From NCBI GenBank assembly GCA_025060195.1, contig JANXCQ010000033.1, forward strand, positions 1 through 40,571: a stretch of DNA of 40,571 bases. The letters are read 5' to 3'. Each line of letters begins with the position of its first letter. The first letter of the stretch is position 1. Below, piece by piece: positions 9,201 to 17,186 of this stretch. A program made the position numbers and the translations under genes. Under the pieces are notes generated by a model. That model was not told the DNA's origin and searched no databases. It saw only the letters and a program-made list of their open reading frames with translations. Source of the DNA: Gemmatales bacterium (GTDB lineage Bacteria; Planctomycetota; Planctomycetia; Gemmatales; HRBIN36).

Positions 9201-10283
9201 ATGGCCAGCATCGGACAGGCATTGGTTGATTACTGGCGTAGGATAACCTACGGGGAGCAGCTTAGCTTCTTGGCGCGGATGCTCCGTGGGGGACTCTGGT
9301 TGGCGAGTTTTGGCTACGGTTGGGCGGTCTGGTGGCGGAATTGGGCATACGATCGCCGTTGGCTTCGCGGGCAGCGCGTCGGTGTTTCGGTGCTCAGCGT
9401 GGGTAACCTTACCGTGGGCGGAACGGGCAAGACGCCGTTCGTCGCTTGGTTAGCTCATTGGCTGGACGCACTCGGTTATCGAGTGGCGATTGTAAGTCGT
9501 GGGTACGGCGCTCGAAATGGGTTGAATGATGAGGCCTTGGAACTCGCTTGGGAGTTACCTCACATTCCCCACTGGCAGGGAGCTAATCGAGTGGCTCTAG
9601 CACAGTGGGCCGCGGCACAAGGCGTTGAGGTGGTGATCCTCGACGATGGCATGCAGCATCGGCAACTGCACCGCGATGTCGAAATTGTGTTAGTGGATGC
9701 CAGCGATCCCTGGGGCGGTGGCTATCTGTTACCGCGGGGCCGGCTGCGCGAACCGCGCACCGCGCTTGGTCGTGCCGATATTATCGTCCTGACCCGCGCG
9801 GAGCTAGTTAGCGCCACGGTGCTGGCCGACTTGGCTGAGTCCACAGCGCGTTTCGCCCCCCAAGCCTTACAAGCTATCGCGCAACATCAACCGCGCTACC
9901 TCACGAACGTGGCCGGGGAGCGGCAAAACTTGGATACGTTAGCAGGCAGGAAGGTGGCGGCGTTTTGCGGTATCGGCCATCCGGAAGCATTTGCCGCCCA
10001 TTTGCGACAATTGGGAGCCGAAATTATCGCCTGGCGAATTTTTCCCGACCATCATACCTATAGCGACACTGATCTGAATGAGTTGGCCCAGTGGTTGGCT
10101 CGCCAGGGCGAAGCAAGTTGGGTGGTTACCACGCGCAAGGATTTGGTGAAGCTACCGCAACGGGAAATTGCCGGGAAACCTTTGTGGGCCTTGGTGGCGG
10201 GTATGGAAATTGTCCAAGGACAGCAGGCTCTTCAACAGCGAATCTTGCGAGTGTTACCAGCAGAGCAGAGGCTGGCCGCATGA
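9201..10283 (+). CDS. lpxK: Tetraacyldisaccharide 4'-kinase LpxK
   Basis: LpxK phosphorylates the 4' position of the tetraacyldisaccharide lipid A precursor at the inner face of the cytoplasmic membrane. The Walker A region GNLTVGGTGKTP sits at residues 68-79. 'RGYGARNG', 'DDGMQHRQLHRDVEIVLVD', 'LPRGRLREP' and the late 'GIGHPEAF' and 'FPDHHTY' segments all match the family. With this ATG the protein has 360 residues; the N-terminal stretch (about residues 18-46) is hydrophobic, as in the membrane anchor of known LpxK. The frame stays open to an ATG at 9105, which has GGAGGT 14 bases upstream; that would add 32 unfamiliar residues. The chosen ATG has only AGGGAAG directly before it, so the start is uncertain. 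The stop overlaps the next start as ATGA. It is the first gene of the LPS block. Confidence 0.92.
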   Translation: MASIGQALVDYWRRITYGEQLSFLARMLRGGLWLASFGYGWAVWWRNWAYDRRWLRGQRVGVSVLSVGNLTVGGTGKTPFVAWLAHWLDALGYRVAIVSRGYGARNGLNDEALELAWELPHIPHWQGANRVALAQWAAAQGVEVVILDDGMQHRQLHRDVEIVLVDASDPWGGGYLLPRGRLREPRTALGRADIIVLTRAELVSATVLADLAESTARFAPQALQAIAQHQPRYLTNVAGERQNLDTLAGRKVAAFCGIGHPEAFAAHLRQLGAEIIAWRIFPDHHTYSDTDLNELAQWLARQGEASWVVTTRKDLVKLPQREIAGKPLWALVAGMEIVQGQQALQQRILRVLPAEQRLAA

Positions 10284-11284
10284 CGGACTTGTCCGAACAG
10301 CGCAACCTGGAATGGCCTCACTTAGCCTGGAATCAATTACGCACTTACAGTCTCTTTGAGCGCTATAGCAAGGTGCAGATAGAGGACCTGGGCCGACCAG
10401 TACGCGGCGCGGTCAGTTTTGAGGATTGGCTGGCTAGCTTGCCGCAACAATTGGCGGCGGTGGAACTGCGACGACTACGCGATGCCATAGTGACAGCGGT
10501 CCGTCGTGGTCGGGGAGTGGTGGCAGCCCTGGGCGGACACGTCATCAAAACGGGTTGTGGGCCTTACCTGATTGACTGGGTGCAGCGGGGTGTGTTGCGT
10601 GCCGTGGCGATGAACGGTTCGGCGGCCATTCACGATTTCGAATTGGCTTGTGCAGGAAAAACCAGCGAAGACGTGGCCGCGCAATTGCCCGCGGGCCGAT
10701 TCGGCATGGCCCGTGAAACGGCCGAAATTTTTGCGGTAGCCGCGGAACGCGCTGTGCAAGAAAACATCGGGCTGGGGGCTGCCCTAGGCGCTTGTATGCT
10801 CGAGCGCAATTTGCCGTATGTGGAATTCAGCCTGGTTGCCAGCGCTTATCGAGCAGGTTGTCCGTGCACGATCCATGTAGCTTTGGGCACCGACATCATC
10901 CATATGCATCCGCAGGTTCGAGGAGCCGCCCTTGGTGAAGCCAGTATGAACGACTTTCGCCTACTTTGCCGTGTGGTGGCCACGTTAGAGCACGGCATTT
11001 GGATGAACTTAGGTAGCGCGGTAATTATGCCGGAGGTTTTTCTCAAGGCCGTGAGTGTCGTACGCAATTTGGGCTATAGCCTGGAAGGTTTGCTCACGGT
11101 GAATTTCGATAAGCACGTGCAGTATCGCAGCCGCGTGAACGTGTGTGAGCGCCCTGCAGCGGCAAGTGTCGAAATCATCGGCCACCATGAAATCCTAATC
11201 CCGTTACTCCACGCCGCGGTTGCCTCAGCCCTGGATTCCACGCAGATGCAGGGCGATGCAATTTCGTCCAGCTTGGCGGCTTGA
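10280..11284 (+). CDS. Deoxyhypusine-synthase-like protein in the LPS block
   Basis: The 334-residue protein resembles the bacterial branch of the deoxyhypusine synthase family: 'GGHVIKTGCGPYLIDW', 'VAMNGSAAIHDFELA', 'GKTSEDVAAQLPAGRFGMARETAE' and, near the end, 'VNFDKHVQYRSRVNV' and 'GHHEILIPLL'. True deoxyhypusine synthases use NAD and spermidine and have a catalytic lysine in a WGK motif; I see no such motif here, and bacteria lack eIF5A, so the classical reaction is unlikely. Related bacterial proteins include homospermidine synthases, but this one seems different. The frame is open further upstream to 10091, but the ATG at 10280 overlaps the lpxK stop (ATGA), which argues for translational coupling. 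The place between lpxK and hldE suggests, without proving, a role linked to the envelope or heptose pathway. Confidence 0.75.
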   Translation: MTDLSEQRNLEWPHLAWNQLRTYSLFERYSKVQIEDLGRPVRGAVSFEDWLASLPQQLAAVELRRLRDAIVTAVRRGRGVVAALGGHVIKTGCGPYLIDWVQRGVLRAVAMNGSAAIHDFELACAGKTSEDVAAQLPAGRFGMARETAEIFAVAAERAVQENIGLGAALGACMLERNLPYVEFSLVASAYRAGCPCTIHVALGTDIIHMHPQVRGAALGEASMNDFRLLCRVVATLEHGIWMNLGSAVIMPEVFLKAVSVVRNLGYSLEGLLTVNFDKHVQYRSRVNVCERPAAASVEIIGHHEILIPLLHAAVASALDSTQMQGDAISSSLAA

Positions 11285-11307
11285 ACGAATAGGGGAGTGA
11301 TGCCCTC

Positions 11308-12858
11308 ATGACCGCGGAACTGATTCAGCTGGTGCACAAACTCGGACAGCCGCAGGTATTGGTCGTCGGCGACCTGATGCTTGACCGCTACGTATGGGGA
11401 AACGCAGAACGCATTAGCCAGGAGGCCCCAGTGGTGCTATTGCGGGCCGACCGTCGGGAAGAGCGACTAGGCGGCGCCAGCAGCGTGGCCACATTACTTC
11501 GCGCCTTAGGGGCTCGGGTCATGATCGCGGGCGTGGTCGGCGAGGACCGGGACGGTCAGCGTGTGATGCAGTTGTTAGATGAATTAGAAATTGACCATGC
11601 GGCTGTCCTAGTGGATAGTTCCAGGCCGACCACGGTGAAGGAACGCTATGTCGGCCGCGCACAACAGCGTCATCCTCAACAGATGCTCCGTGTGGACTAC
11701 GAATCACGCGAGAGTATTTCGCAGGCTCTCGAACAGCAACTCCGCGAAGTGCTCCGTCCTCGTATTCGCAAGGCCGATATTATCCTTGTTAGCGATTACG
11801 ATAAGGGTGTATGCACGCCGAGTTTACTCAGCTGGCTCATTGCTGAGGCGCGAGTCAGTCAACGTCGCATCTTAGCCGATCCCATTCGCTGTAAGAGCAC
11901 TGCGGAAAATCACGTCTACGAGAAGTATCGCGGTTGTACGGCATTGACGCCGAATCGTTTGGAAGCCTCTTTAGCCACGGGTTTGCCCACGGAGACAACA
12001 GCGCAAGCCTTAGCCGCGGCCGAGAAACTCCTGACCTGGCTCGAATTGGAAGCGTGCGTGGTGACTTTGGACAAAGACGGTATGGCCTTAGCCCACCGCG
12101 GCGGTCATCGCCTGCACTTTCCCACGCGACCCCGGCAAGTTTATGACATCACCGGAGCGGGCGACATGGTGCTATGCATGCTGGGACTGGCATTAGCTGC
12201 TGGCGCGGATTATCCCGAAGCTATTCGGCTCGCCAACGTCGCTGGTGGGTTGGAAGTCGAAAAAATCGGTGTAGCCCCCGTGAGCCGCGATGAGATCTTG
12301 CGCGACCTCGCTGAGGCGCAGTCGCTCATAAAAACCTGTCATCGGTCGACCCGCGCTTCAAGCTTGCCAGTGCAAAAGATTGTCCCGCGCCAACAGTTGG
12401 CGGAAATTGTCTGTCGTTGCCGTCAGTTGGGTTACCGTATCGTGTTTACCAACGGTTGCTTCGACTTATTGCACCTCGGACACATACGCTGTTTGGAGGA
12501 GGCCAAGTCGCAAGGCGACATACTGATCGTCGGCCTGAACAGTGATACGAGTGTGCGCCAACTCAAAGGCTCAGGACGACCCGTGCAAAGTTGCGACGCG
12601 CGAGCTGCGATCCTTGCGGCCTTGGAAATGGTGGATTATGTCGTGGTCTTCGATGAACCGACGCCGTTAGAACTGATTCAGCTGATTCGTCCGGATGTGC
12701 TGGTGAAAGGGGGTGACTACCAGCTTCATGAGGTCGTTGGGGCCGACTTTGTCCAATCATATGGCGGGCGCGTGCATTTGGCGAAGTATCATGCGGGATT
12801 CAGCACCAGTTCGTTGTTGCGGCAACTTTGCGGTATGCCAATGAGTCAGGCGGCTTAG
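11308..12858 (+). CDS. hldE: Bifunctional heptose-7-phosphate kinase / heptose-1-phosphate adenylyltransferase HldE
   Basis: HldE phosphorylates D-glycero-D-manno-heptose 7-phosphate at C1 and later adds AMP to make ADP-heptose for the LPS core, in the cytoplasm. Residues 1-330 are a PfkB/ribokinase-type kinase with 'VVGDLMLDRYVWG', 'RLGGASSVA' and the catalytic GAGD ending at D286. Residues about 365-510 are a nucleotidyltransferase with 'FTNGCFDLLHLGH' at 380-392 (the HxGH motif is H389-H392) and 'RPDVLVKGGDY'. The length of 516 residues is normal for the fused form. AGGGGAGTGA at 11291-11300 is a good ribosome binding site seven bases before the ATG. The partner genes gmhA, gmhB and hldD are not in this window. 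Confidence 0.95.
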   Translation: MTAELIQLVHKLGQPQVLVVGDLMLDRYVWGNAERISQEAPVVLLRADRREERLGGASSVATLLRALGARVMIAGVVGEDRDGQRVMQLLDELEIDHAAVLVDSSRPTTVKERYVGRAQQRHPQQMLRVDYESRESISQALEQQLREVLRPRIRKADIILVSDYDKGVCTPSLLSWLIAEARVSQRRILADPIRCKSTAENHVYEKYRGCTALTPNRLEASLATGLPTETTAQALAAAEKLLTWLELEACVVTLDKDGMALAHRGGHRLHFPTRPRQVYDITGAGDMVLCMLGLALAAGADYPEAIRLANVAGGLEVEKIGVAPVSRDEILRDLAEAQSLIKTCHRSTRASSLPVQKIVPRQQLAEIVCRCRQLGYRIVFTNGCFDLLHLGHIRCLEEAKSQGDILIVGLNSDTSVRQLKGSGRPVQSCDARAAILAALEMVDYVVVFDEPTPLELIQLIRPDVLVKGGDYQLHEVVGADFVQSYGGRVHLAKYHAGFSTSSLLRQLCGMPMSQAA

Positions 12859-12881
12859 GTACCTCATCATATTCGCGATAA

Positions 12882-13964
12882 ATGTCAAACAACTCCGAAG
12901 GGCCACGGATAGCAGTTTTCCTGCCTAATTGGGTCGGGGATGCAGTGATGTGTACCCCGGCCTTGCGCACGTTACGCGCGACGATAGCTCACGGCAGGCT
13001 CATTGCGGTGCTGCGGCGATATTTGATGCCTCTGTTAGCAGGCAGTCCCTGGTTTGATGGTTTCATTGCGAGCGACTATTTCTGGACGGCAGTCGCGTAT
13101 TTGCGTCGCGAGCATGTGGACACTGCAGTACTTTTTCCCAACTCCATACGGTCGGCATTAATGGCTTGGTGGGGCGGTTGTCGGCGTCGGATCGGTTACC
13201 GCCGCGATGGCCGCAGTTGGTTGCTCACCGACTCACTCGATTGGCCAGCGATGGATAGGGGACAACGATTACCCTACCCGATGATTTGGGCCTATAACCG
13301 CCTGGTGATGCAGTTAGGTTGTCCCGACCCGGGCGTACGCATGGAGTTATTTACTCAGGCACAAGACGAAGCCCAAGCGGACAGCGTTTGGCAACGCTCC
13401 GGTTACGGCTCCAATCCCGTGGTCGCGCTGCATCCGGGCGCCGCCTACGGCTCTTCCAAATGTTGGCCGGCCGAACACTTCGTCCAGTTAGCGAAACGCT
13501 TGGCACAATCGGGATACGGCGTGTTGGTGCTTTGCGGGCCCCGGGAGCGCCACCTCGCGGAGCTGATCGAGGCTCAAGCAGATGATCCGGCCGTACGTGG
13601 CCTGCATCGGGAAAATCTCCATTTGGGGTTCATTAAAGCTTGTTTACGCCGCGTCGCTTTGCTTGTCACGACGGACAGCGGTCCCCGACATATTGCGGTG
13701 GCCTTTGACAGACCTGTCATCACCCTGTTTGGTCCAACGCACATAGCCTGGACGGAAACATTTCACGACAAATCCTTGCATTTACAAGCTATCGTGCCTT
13801 GCGGGCCGTGCCAACTGCGTCGCTGTCCACTGGATCACAGGTGCATGCGGCAGCTAACTCCCGAAGATGTCTTGGAACAAGCTCTACGCTGGCTCAAACG
13901 CTGGCACACGGCCCCCAAGGATAGGAGCGAATCGGGGAACTTAGCTCGGGCGCCTGCAGCCTGA
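12882..13964 (+). CDS. waaF: ADP-heptose:LPS heptosyltransferase (WaaF-like, GT9)
   Basis: GT9 heptosyltransferases move heptose from ADP-heptose to the growing LPS inner core at the inner membrane. The 360-residue protein starts with 'RIAVFLPNWVGDAVMCTPALRTLR', has 'LFPNSIRSALMAWWGG' and 'RIGYRRDGRSWLLTD', and carries the donor-side signature 'LHPGAAYGSSKCWPAEHF' and 'TTDSGPRHIAVAFDRPVITLFGPTH', all typical of WaaF rather than WaaC. A cysteine-rich piece near the C-terminus (C-x2-C-x4-C-x6-C) is often seen in this family. It follows hldE by 23 bases, so product and user of ADP-heptose are adjacent. No clear ribosome binding site is visible before the ATG. Heptosyltransferase II is the best guess; the exact acceptor cannot be read. 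Confidence 0.9.
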   Translation: MSNNSEGPRIAVFLPNWVGDAVMCTPALRTLRATIAHGRLIAVLRRYLMPLLAGSPWFDGFIASDYFWTAVAYLRREHVDTAVLFPNSIRSALMAWWGGCRRRIGYRRDGRSWLLTDSLDWPAMDRGQRLPYPMIWAYNRLVMQLGCPDPGVRMELFTQAQDEAQADSVWQRSGYGSNPVVALHPGAAYGSSKCWPAEHFVQLAKRLAQSGYGVLVLCGPRERHLAELIEAQADDPAVRGLHRENLHLGFIKACLRRVALLVTTDSGPRHIAVAFDRPVITLFGPTHIAWTETFHDKSLHLQAIVPCGPCQLRRCPLDHRCMRQLTPEDVLEQALRWLKRWHTAPKDRSESGNLARAPAA

Positions 13965-14037
13965 CTTAGTATCCGAATGACGATCTGCGTCAACCATAAG
14001 CGACCCAACCCCCACGAAGATGTGAGGAGGACCATGG

Positions 14038-14877
14038 ATGGAACTACTTTGGCTCGATCCGAATTATGCCGCGCTCCTCTACGAATCAGGACTCCGCCAG
14101 TTTGAAGATTTCATGAACGCTCATCGGGCTCGTGTGATTCGCCGACGCCAAAACGGTACCCGCAGTGTCGCTTTGTTACGTATAGGCCCCTTGACCACGT
14201 ACTTAAAACGTGAGCATCGCATCGCTTATAAAGAGCGGTTCCGAAATTGGTGGGATGGTTACGGCGCCGTGGGCAAGTCTTTACGCGAATGGCGTCTGCT
14301 GCGGAAAGCTTTGCAGGCCGGGTTTTGTGTGCCTCGACCCTTGGCCTGTGGGCAACAAGGACGGCGCGCCTTCCTCCTCACCCTGGAATTGGAAGACTTT
14401 GTGCCGTTAGATAAGTACCTAGCTGGAGCCAGTGCCAAGGAATTAAAGTTGTTGAGTTCACGATTACCTCGCTGGTTAGCGCGCTGGCATGCCGCGGGGT
14501 TCATGCATCCCGATTTGTACGCCTGGCATGTGTTTATCCGCGTGACCGACCAGGAAATTGCAGTGCTCGATTTGGCCCGCGCCGACCAAGTCGAAGAAGT
14601 ACCCTGGCCCGAACGATGGCGCGAATTGGCATTGCTCGGCGTTTCGTTACGCGAACAGGAGGAGTTGGTAGCTTCTTGGGAGCAGATTCTTGACAGTTAC
14701 CTCAATGCAGTATCGGCGCTGGAGGCGAGGCTCGTTTTGGAACCTCGCAGCCTGGTTAAAGGAGCCGTCTATCGTCGTATGCAAAGGTGGACAAAGTGGG
14801 TGGCCCGTCGGCAGCAGGAGGAAGAAGAGTGCCGTGTCGTTCTGGACCGCGAATTGTACGCCCGTAAACCGCGCTAA
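14038..14877 (+). CDS. WaaP/InaA-family LPS core kinase
   Basis: The 279-residue protein has a small eukaryotic-type kinase fold as found in WaaP, KdkA and InaA, which phosphorylate heptose or Kdo of the LPS core. Visible key residues are the ATP lysine K57 (TYLKREH), E84 in 'REWRLLRKALQAGFCVPRPLACG', the catalytic segment 'MHPDLYAWHVFI' with H157, D159 and H164, and the metal aspartate D178 in 'VLDLARA'. The start is fixed by AGGAGG at 14025-14030, seven bases before the ATG; another ATG at 14034 is in the wrong frame. The next gene starts 12 bases downstream and also begins with a kinase domain of this family. Substrate (heptose or Kdo) cannot be decided from the sequence. Confidence 0.85.
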   Translation: MELLWLDPNYAALLYESGLRQFEDFMNAHRARVIRRRQNGTRSVALLRIGPLTTYLKREHRIAYKERFRNWWDGYGAVGKSLREWRLLRKALQAGFCVPRPLACGQQGRRAFLLTLELEDFVPLDKYLAGASAKELKLLSSRLPRWLARWHAAGFMHPDLYAWHVFIRVTDQEIAVLDLARADQVEEVPWPERWRELALLGVSLREQEELVASWEQILDSYLNAVSALEARLVLEPRSLVKGAVYRRMQRWTKWVARRQQEEEECRVVLDRELYARKPR

Positions 14878-14889
14878 GAAGGAGCTACG

Positions 14890-17148
14890 ATGGGTTGGTT
14901 AACTTGGTGGCGGCGCTGGCGCCTTGGCGAAGTGCGGGGGGAGTGCAAGCCGATCTGGCAACGGCATTTCGGTCAGGCTACCGTGCACGATGTGTTACGA
15001 TTTTCGGTCTGGGAAATTGCCAGCTCCAAGCAAGGGCGATCTGTGGGCAAGCTGGTAGTTCAGGACGGCAACGAGAAGTTGGTCATTTTTCTCAAGCGAC
15101 ACTATCGGTTACCTTGGGGGCCGCGAATCATGGCCTGGTTGTGGCCTGGAAAATCTAGCGCTATGCAAGAATGGTGTAACCTTCACTGGGCACTCTCGGA
15201 AGGTTTTTGCGTACCCGAACCCTTAGCGGTTGGCGAACTGGTAGGACCTGGCCTGAAGCTGCAGAGTTTCCTCGCCGTGCGAGAATTGGTGGACATGATA
15301 CCATTGCACCGAGCCATTCCTTTGGCCTACCAGTCTTTGTCCTACACTGATTTTCAAGCGTGGAAAACGCAGTTGCTCCAGGAATTGGGCCGTATCGTCC
15401 GGCGACTTCATCATCTTCGCCGCTTCCACAAGGACTTGTACCTCTGCCATTTTTACGTCTCGATTCATGATCTCCGTGGCGACGCGAACCTATTCCAGCG
15501 TGTGTACTTGATTGACCTCCACCGCCTACGGGAACACCGCTACCTGCTTTGGCGTTGGCGAACGAAAGACTTGGCCCAGTTATATTTTTCCATGTCCGTG
15601 CCGGGTTTAGTAGCCGAAGATTTTGGGACTTTTTTCCGTGCTTACGTGGGGCGCGAAACCTTGGGCGGCGCAGACCAGCGGTTGCTGCGTCGCGTAGTGC
15701 GCAAGGCGGAACGCTATCGCCGTCAAAACGCACGGCAGGTGGCACGCCAGCCCAAACCGTATTGGCCCTCTACGCCAGTTGGTACTAACGCATGGAAAAG
15801 CATGTCTCCAGCTGGCGCCAGGGACACGCATTCTAACGTCAGCACACGTGCCTGGACGGAGCCGGCAGCCACCTCGCATACTGTTCATTCTCCGGATGCT
15901 GGTCTCGACTACCGAATTTGGAACCGCAAGCCGCTGCGGATTGCTTTGTGCTATGACAAGGTTTACCCGGCGCGAGGTGGGATGGAAGTTTTCATCGTGG
16001 ACTTAATTAAGCGGCTGATTCGTGACGGCCATGAGGTGCATTTGTTCGGTTGGCAGCGTGATGCGCAGGCTCTACCCTCGGCCTTGAGGTTTCACTGCTT
16101 ACCCCAACGCTGGATGCCACGCTTTCTGCGACCGTGGTATTTTGCGTATGTCTGCGAGGAAGCGTTGCGTCAGCATCAATTCGATGTGACTGTAGGCTTC
16201 ATAAAAACCTGGGGACAGGATGTGCTTTTGCTCGGGGGCGGTTTACATGTGGCCAACGCCCGTTACAACCTCCTGAAGTATCGCAATGCTTGGTCCCGAT
16301 GGGCCGCGCGCGTTTGGCGTTGGTCAGATATCTGTTACTGGTCTTACTTGCTCCTAGAACACAAACAATTGTGTCGCGGTCATCGGCCCATCATCATAGC
16401 CGTGAGCCATATGGTGGGACAACATTGTCAGGAGTACTATCGTATTCCTTCAGAGCGAATCCGCGTAATTCACGCAGCCATAGACCCAGAGCGATTCCAT
16501 CCTGAACAACGATCGGTTCTGCGGCAGCAGTTAAGGTCTTGCCTGGGCATTCGCGACGAGGAATCAGTGGCTCTCTTCGTTGGTCATAACTACGCCCTCA
16601 AAGGATTGGTCCCCCTGCTTCACGCCATGCAAACGCTTCAGGGAAAGCCATTGCACCTATTAGTCTGCGGCAGCCGCAAGGATGAGCCTTATCGTAAACT
16701 CGCTCGACGACTAGGTGTTCATTCCCGGGTGCATTTCTTAGGGTATCAAAGCGAGGTGCGACGCTGCTTCTTTGCCGCTGATTTCATGGTCCACCCCACC
16801 TTTTATGACCCATGTTCTCTGGTGGTGTTGGAGGCATTAGCGTGTGGGCTTCCGGTGATCACGACTCGCTACAACGGCGCCGCGGAGCTCCTTCGACCTC
16901 CCCTGGACGGCTTCATTATTGATGATCCACATGACTACTGGCGGCTTGCCGAGTACCTCGACTTACTCTGCCAGCCAGAAATTCGCCAGCGCTGTTCCCA
17001 ACAGGCCCTTGTCTCTGCCCAACGTTGGACTTTTGAACACTTGTATCAAGCATTGCTGGATGTGTTTTATGAAGTCGCTAGGCGGAAACGCCTGCGGCAA
17101 GAGTCGCCAAGTTCAAGCAAGGCTAGCTTGGTGGTAACGGCTGCTTAG
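14890..17148 (+). CDS. Fusion of WaaP-type LPS heptose kinase and GT4 glycosyltransferase
   Basis: One uninterrupted frame of 752 residues joins two enzymes. Residues about 1-280 are a WaaP-like kinase: K69 (FLKRHYR), E94, the catalytic 'FHKDLYLCHFYV' with H180, D182 and H187, D209 in 'LIDLHRLR', then 'RTKDLAQLYFS', which resembles E. coli WaaP closely. Residues about 281-345 are a linker rich in Ser, Thr, Ala, Pro and Arg. Residues about 346-740 are a WaaG-like GT-B glycosyltransferase of family 4: 'PLRIALCYDKVYPARGGMEVFI', 'FVGHNYALKGL', 'VHFLGY', and 'HPTFYDPCSLVVLEALACGLPVITT', where Asp takes the place of the first Glu of the usual EX7E. In other bacteria waaP and waaG are adjacent separate genes. 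AAGGAG at 14879-14884 supports the start. The fused enzyme likely adds a sugar and a phosphate to the same inner-core region. Confidence 0.88.
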   Translation: MGWLTWWRRWRLGEVRGECKPIWQRHFGQATVHDVLRFSVWEIASSKQGRSVGKLVVQDGNEKLVIFLKRHYRLPWGPRIMAWLWPGKSSAMQEWCNLHWALSEGFCVPEPLAVGELVGPGLKLQSFLAVRELVDMIPLHRAIPLAYQSLSYTDFQAWKTQLLQELGRIVRRLHHLRRFHKDLYLCHFYVSIHDLRGDANLFQRVYLIDLHRLREHRYLLWRWRTKDLAQLYFSMSVPGLVAEDFGTFFRAYVGRETLGGADQRLLRRVVRKAERYRRQNARQVARQPKPYWPSTPVGTNAWKSMSPAGARDTHSNVSTRAWTEPAATSHTVHSPDAGLDYRIWNRKPLRIALCYDKVYPARGGMEVFIVDLIKRLIRDGHEVHLFGWQRDAQALPSALRFHCLPQRWMPRFLRPWYFAYVCEEALRQHQFDVTVGFIKTWGQDVLLLGGGLHVANARYNLLKYRNAWSRWAARVWRWSDICYWSYLLLEHKQLCRGHRPIIIAVSHMVGQHCQEYYRIPSERIRVIHAAIDPERFHPEQRSVLRQQLRSCLGIRDEESVALFVGHNYALKGLVPLLHAMQTLQGKPLHLLVCGSRKDEPYRKLARRLGVHSRVHFLGYQSEVRRCFFAADFMVHPTFYDPCSLVVLEALACGLPVITTRYNGAAELLRPPLDGFIIDDPHDYWRLAEYLDLLCQPEIRQRCSQQALVSAQRWTFEHLYQALLDVFYEVARRKRLRQESPSSSKASLVVTAA

Positions 17149-17186
17149 TCCGCTAAAGCGAGCCGGCGACGGATGGGCTCACAATC

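Noticed and set aside
15161..15745. 194-residue minus-strand open frame inside the kinase-transferase fusion
   Set aside because: Antisense to the WaaP domain with its motifs in the other strand; a shadow frame.
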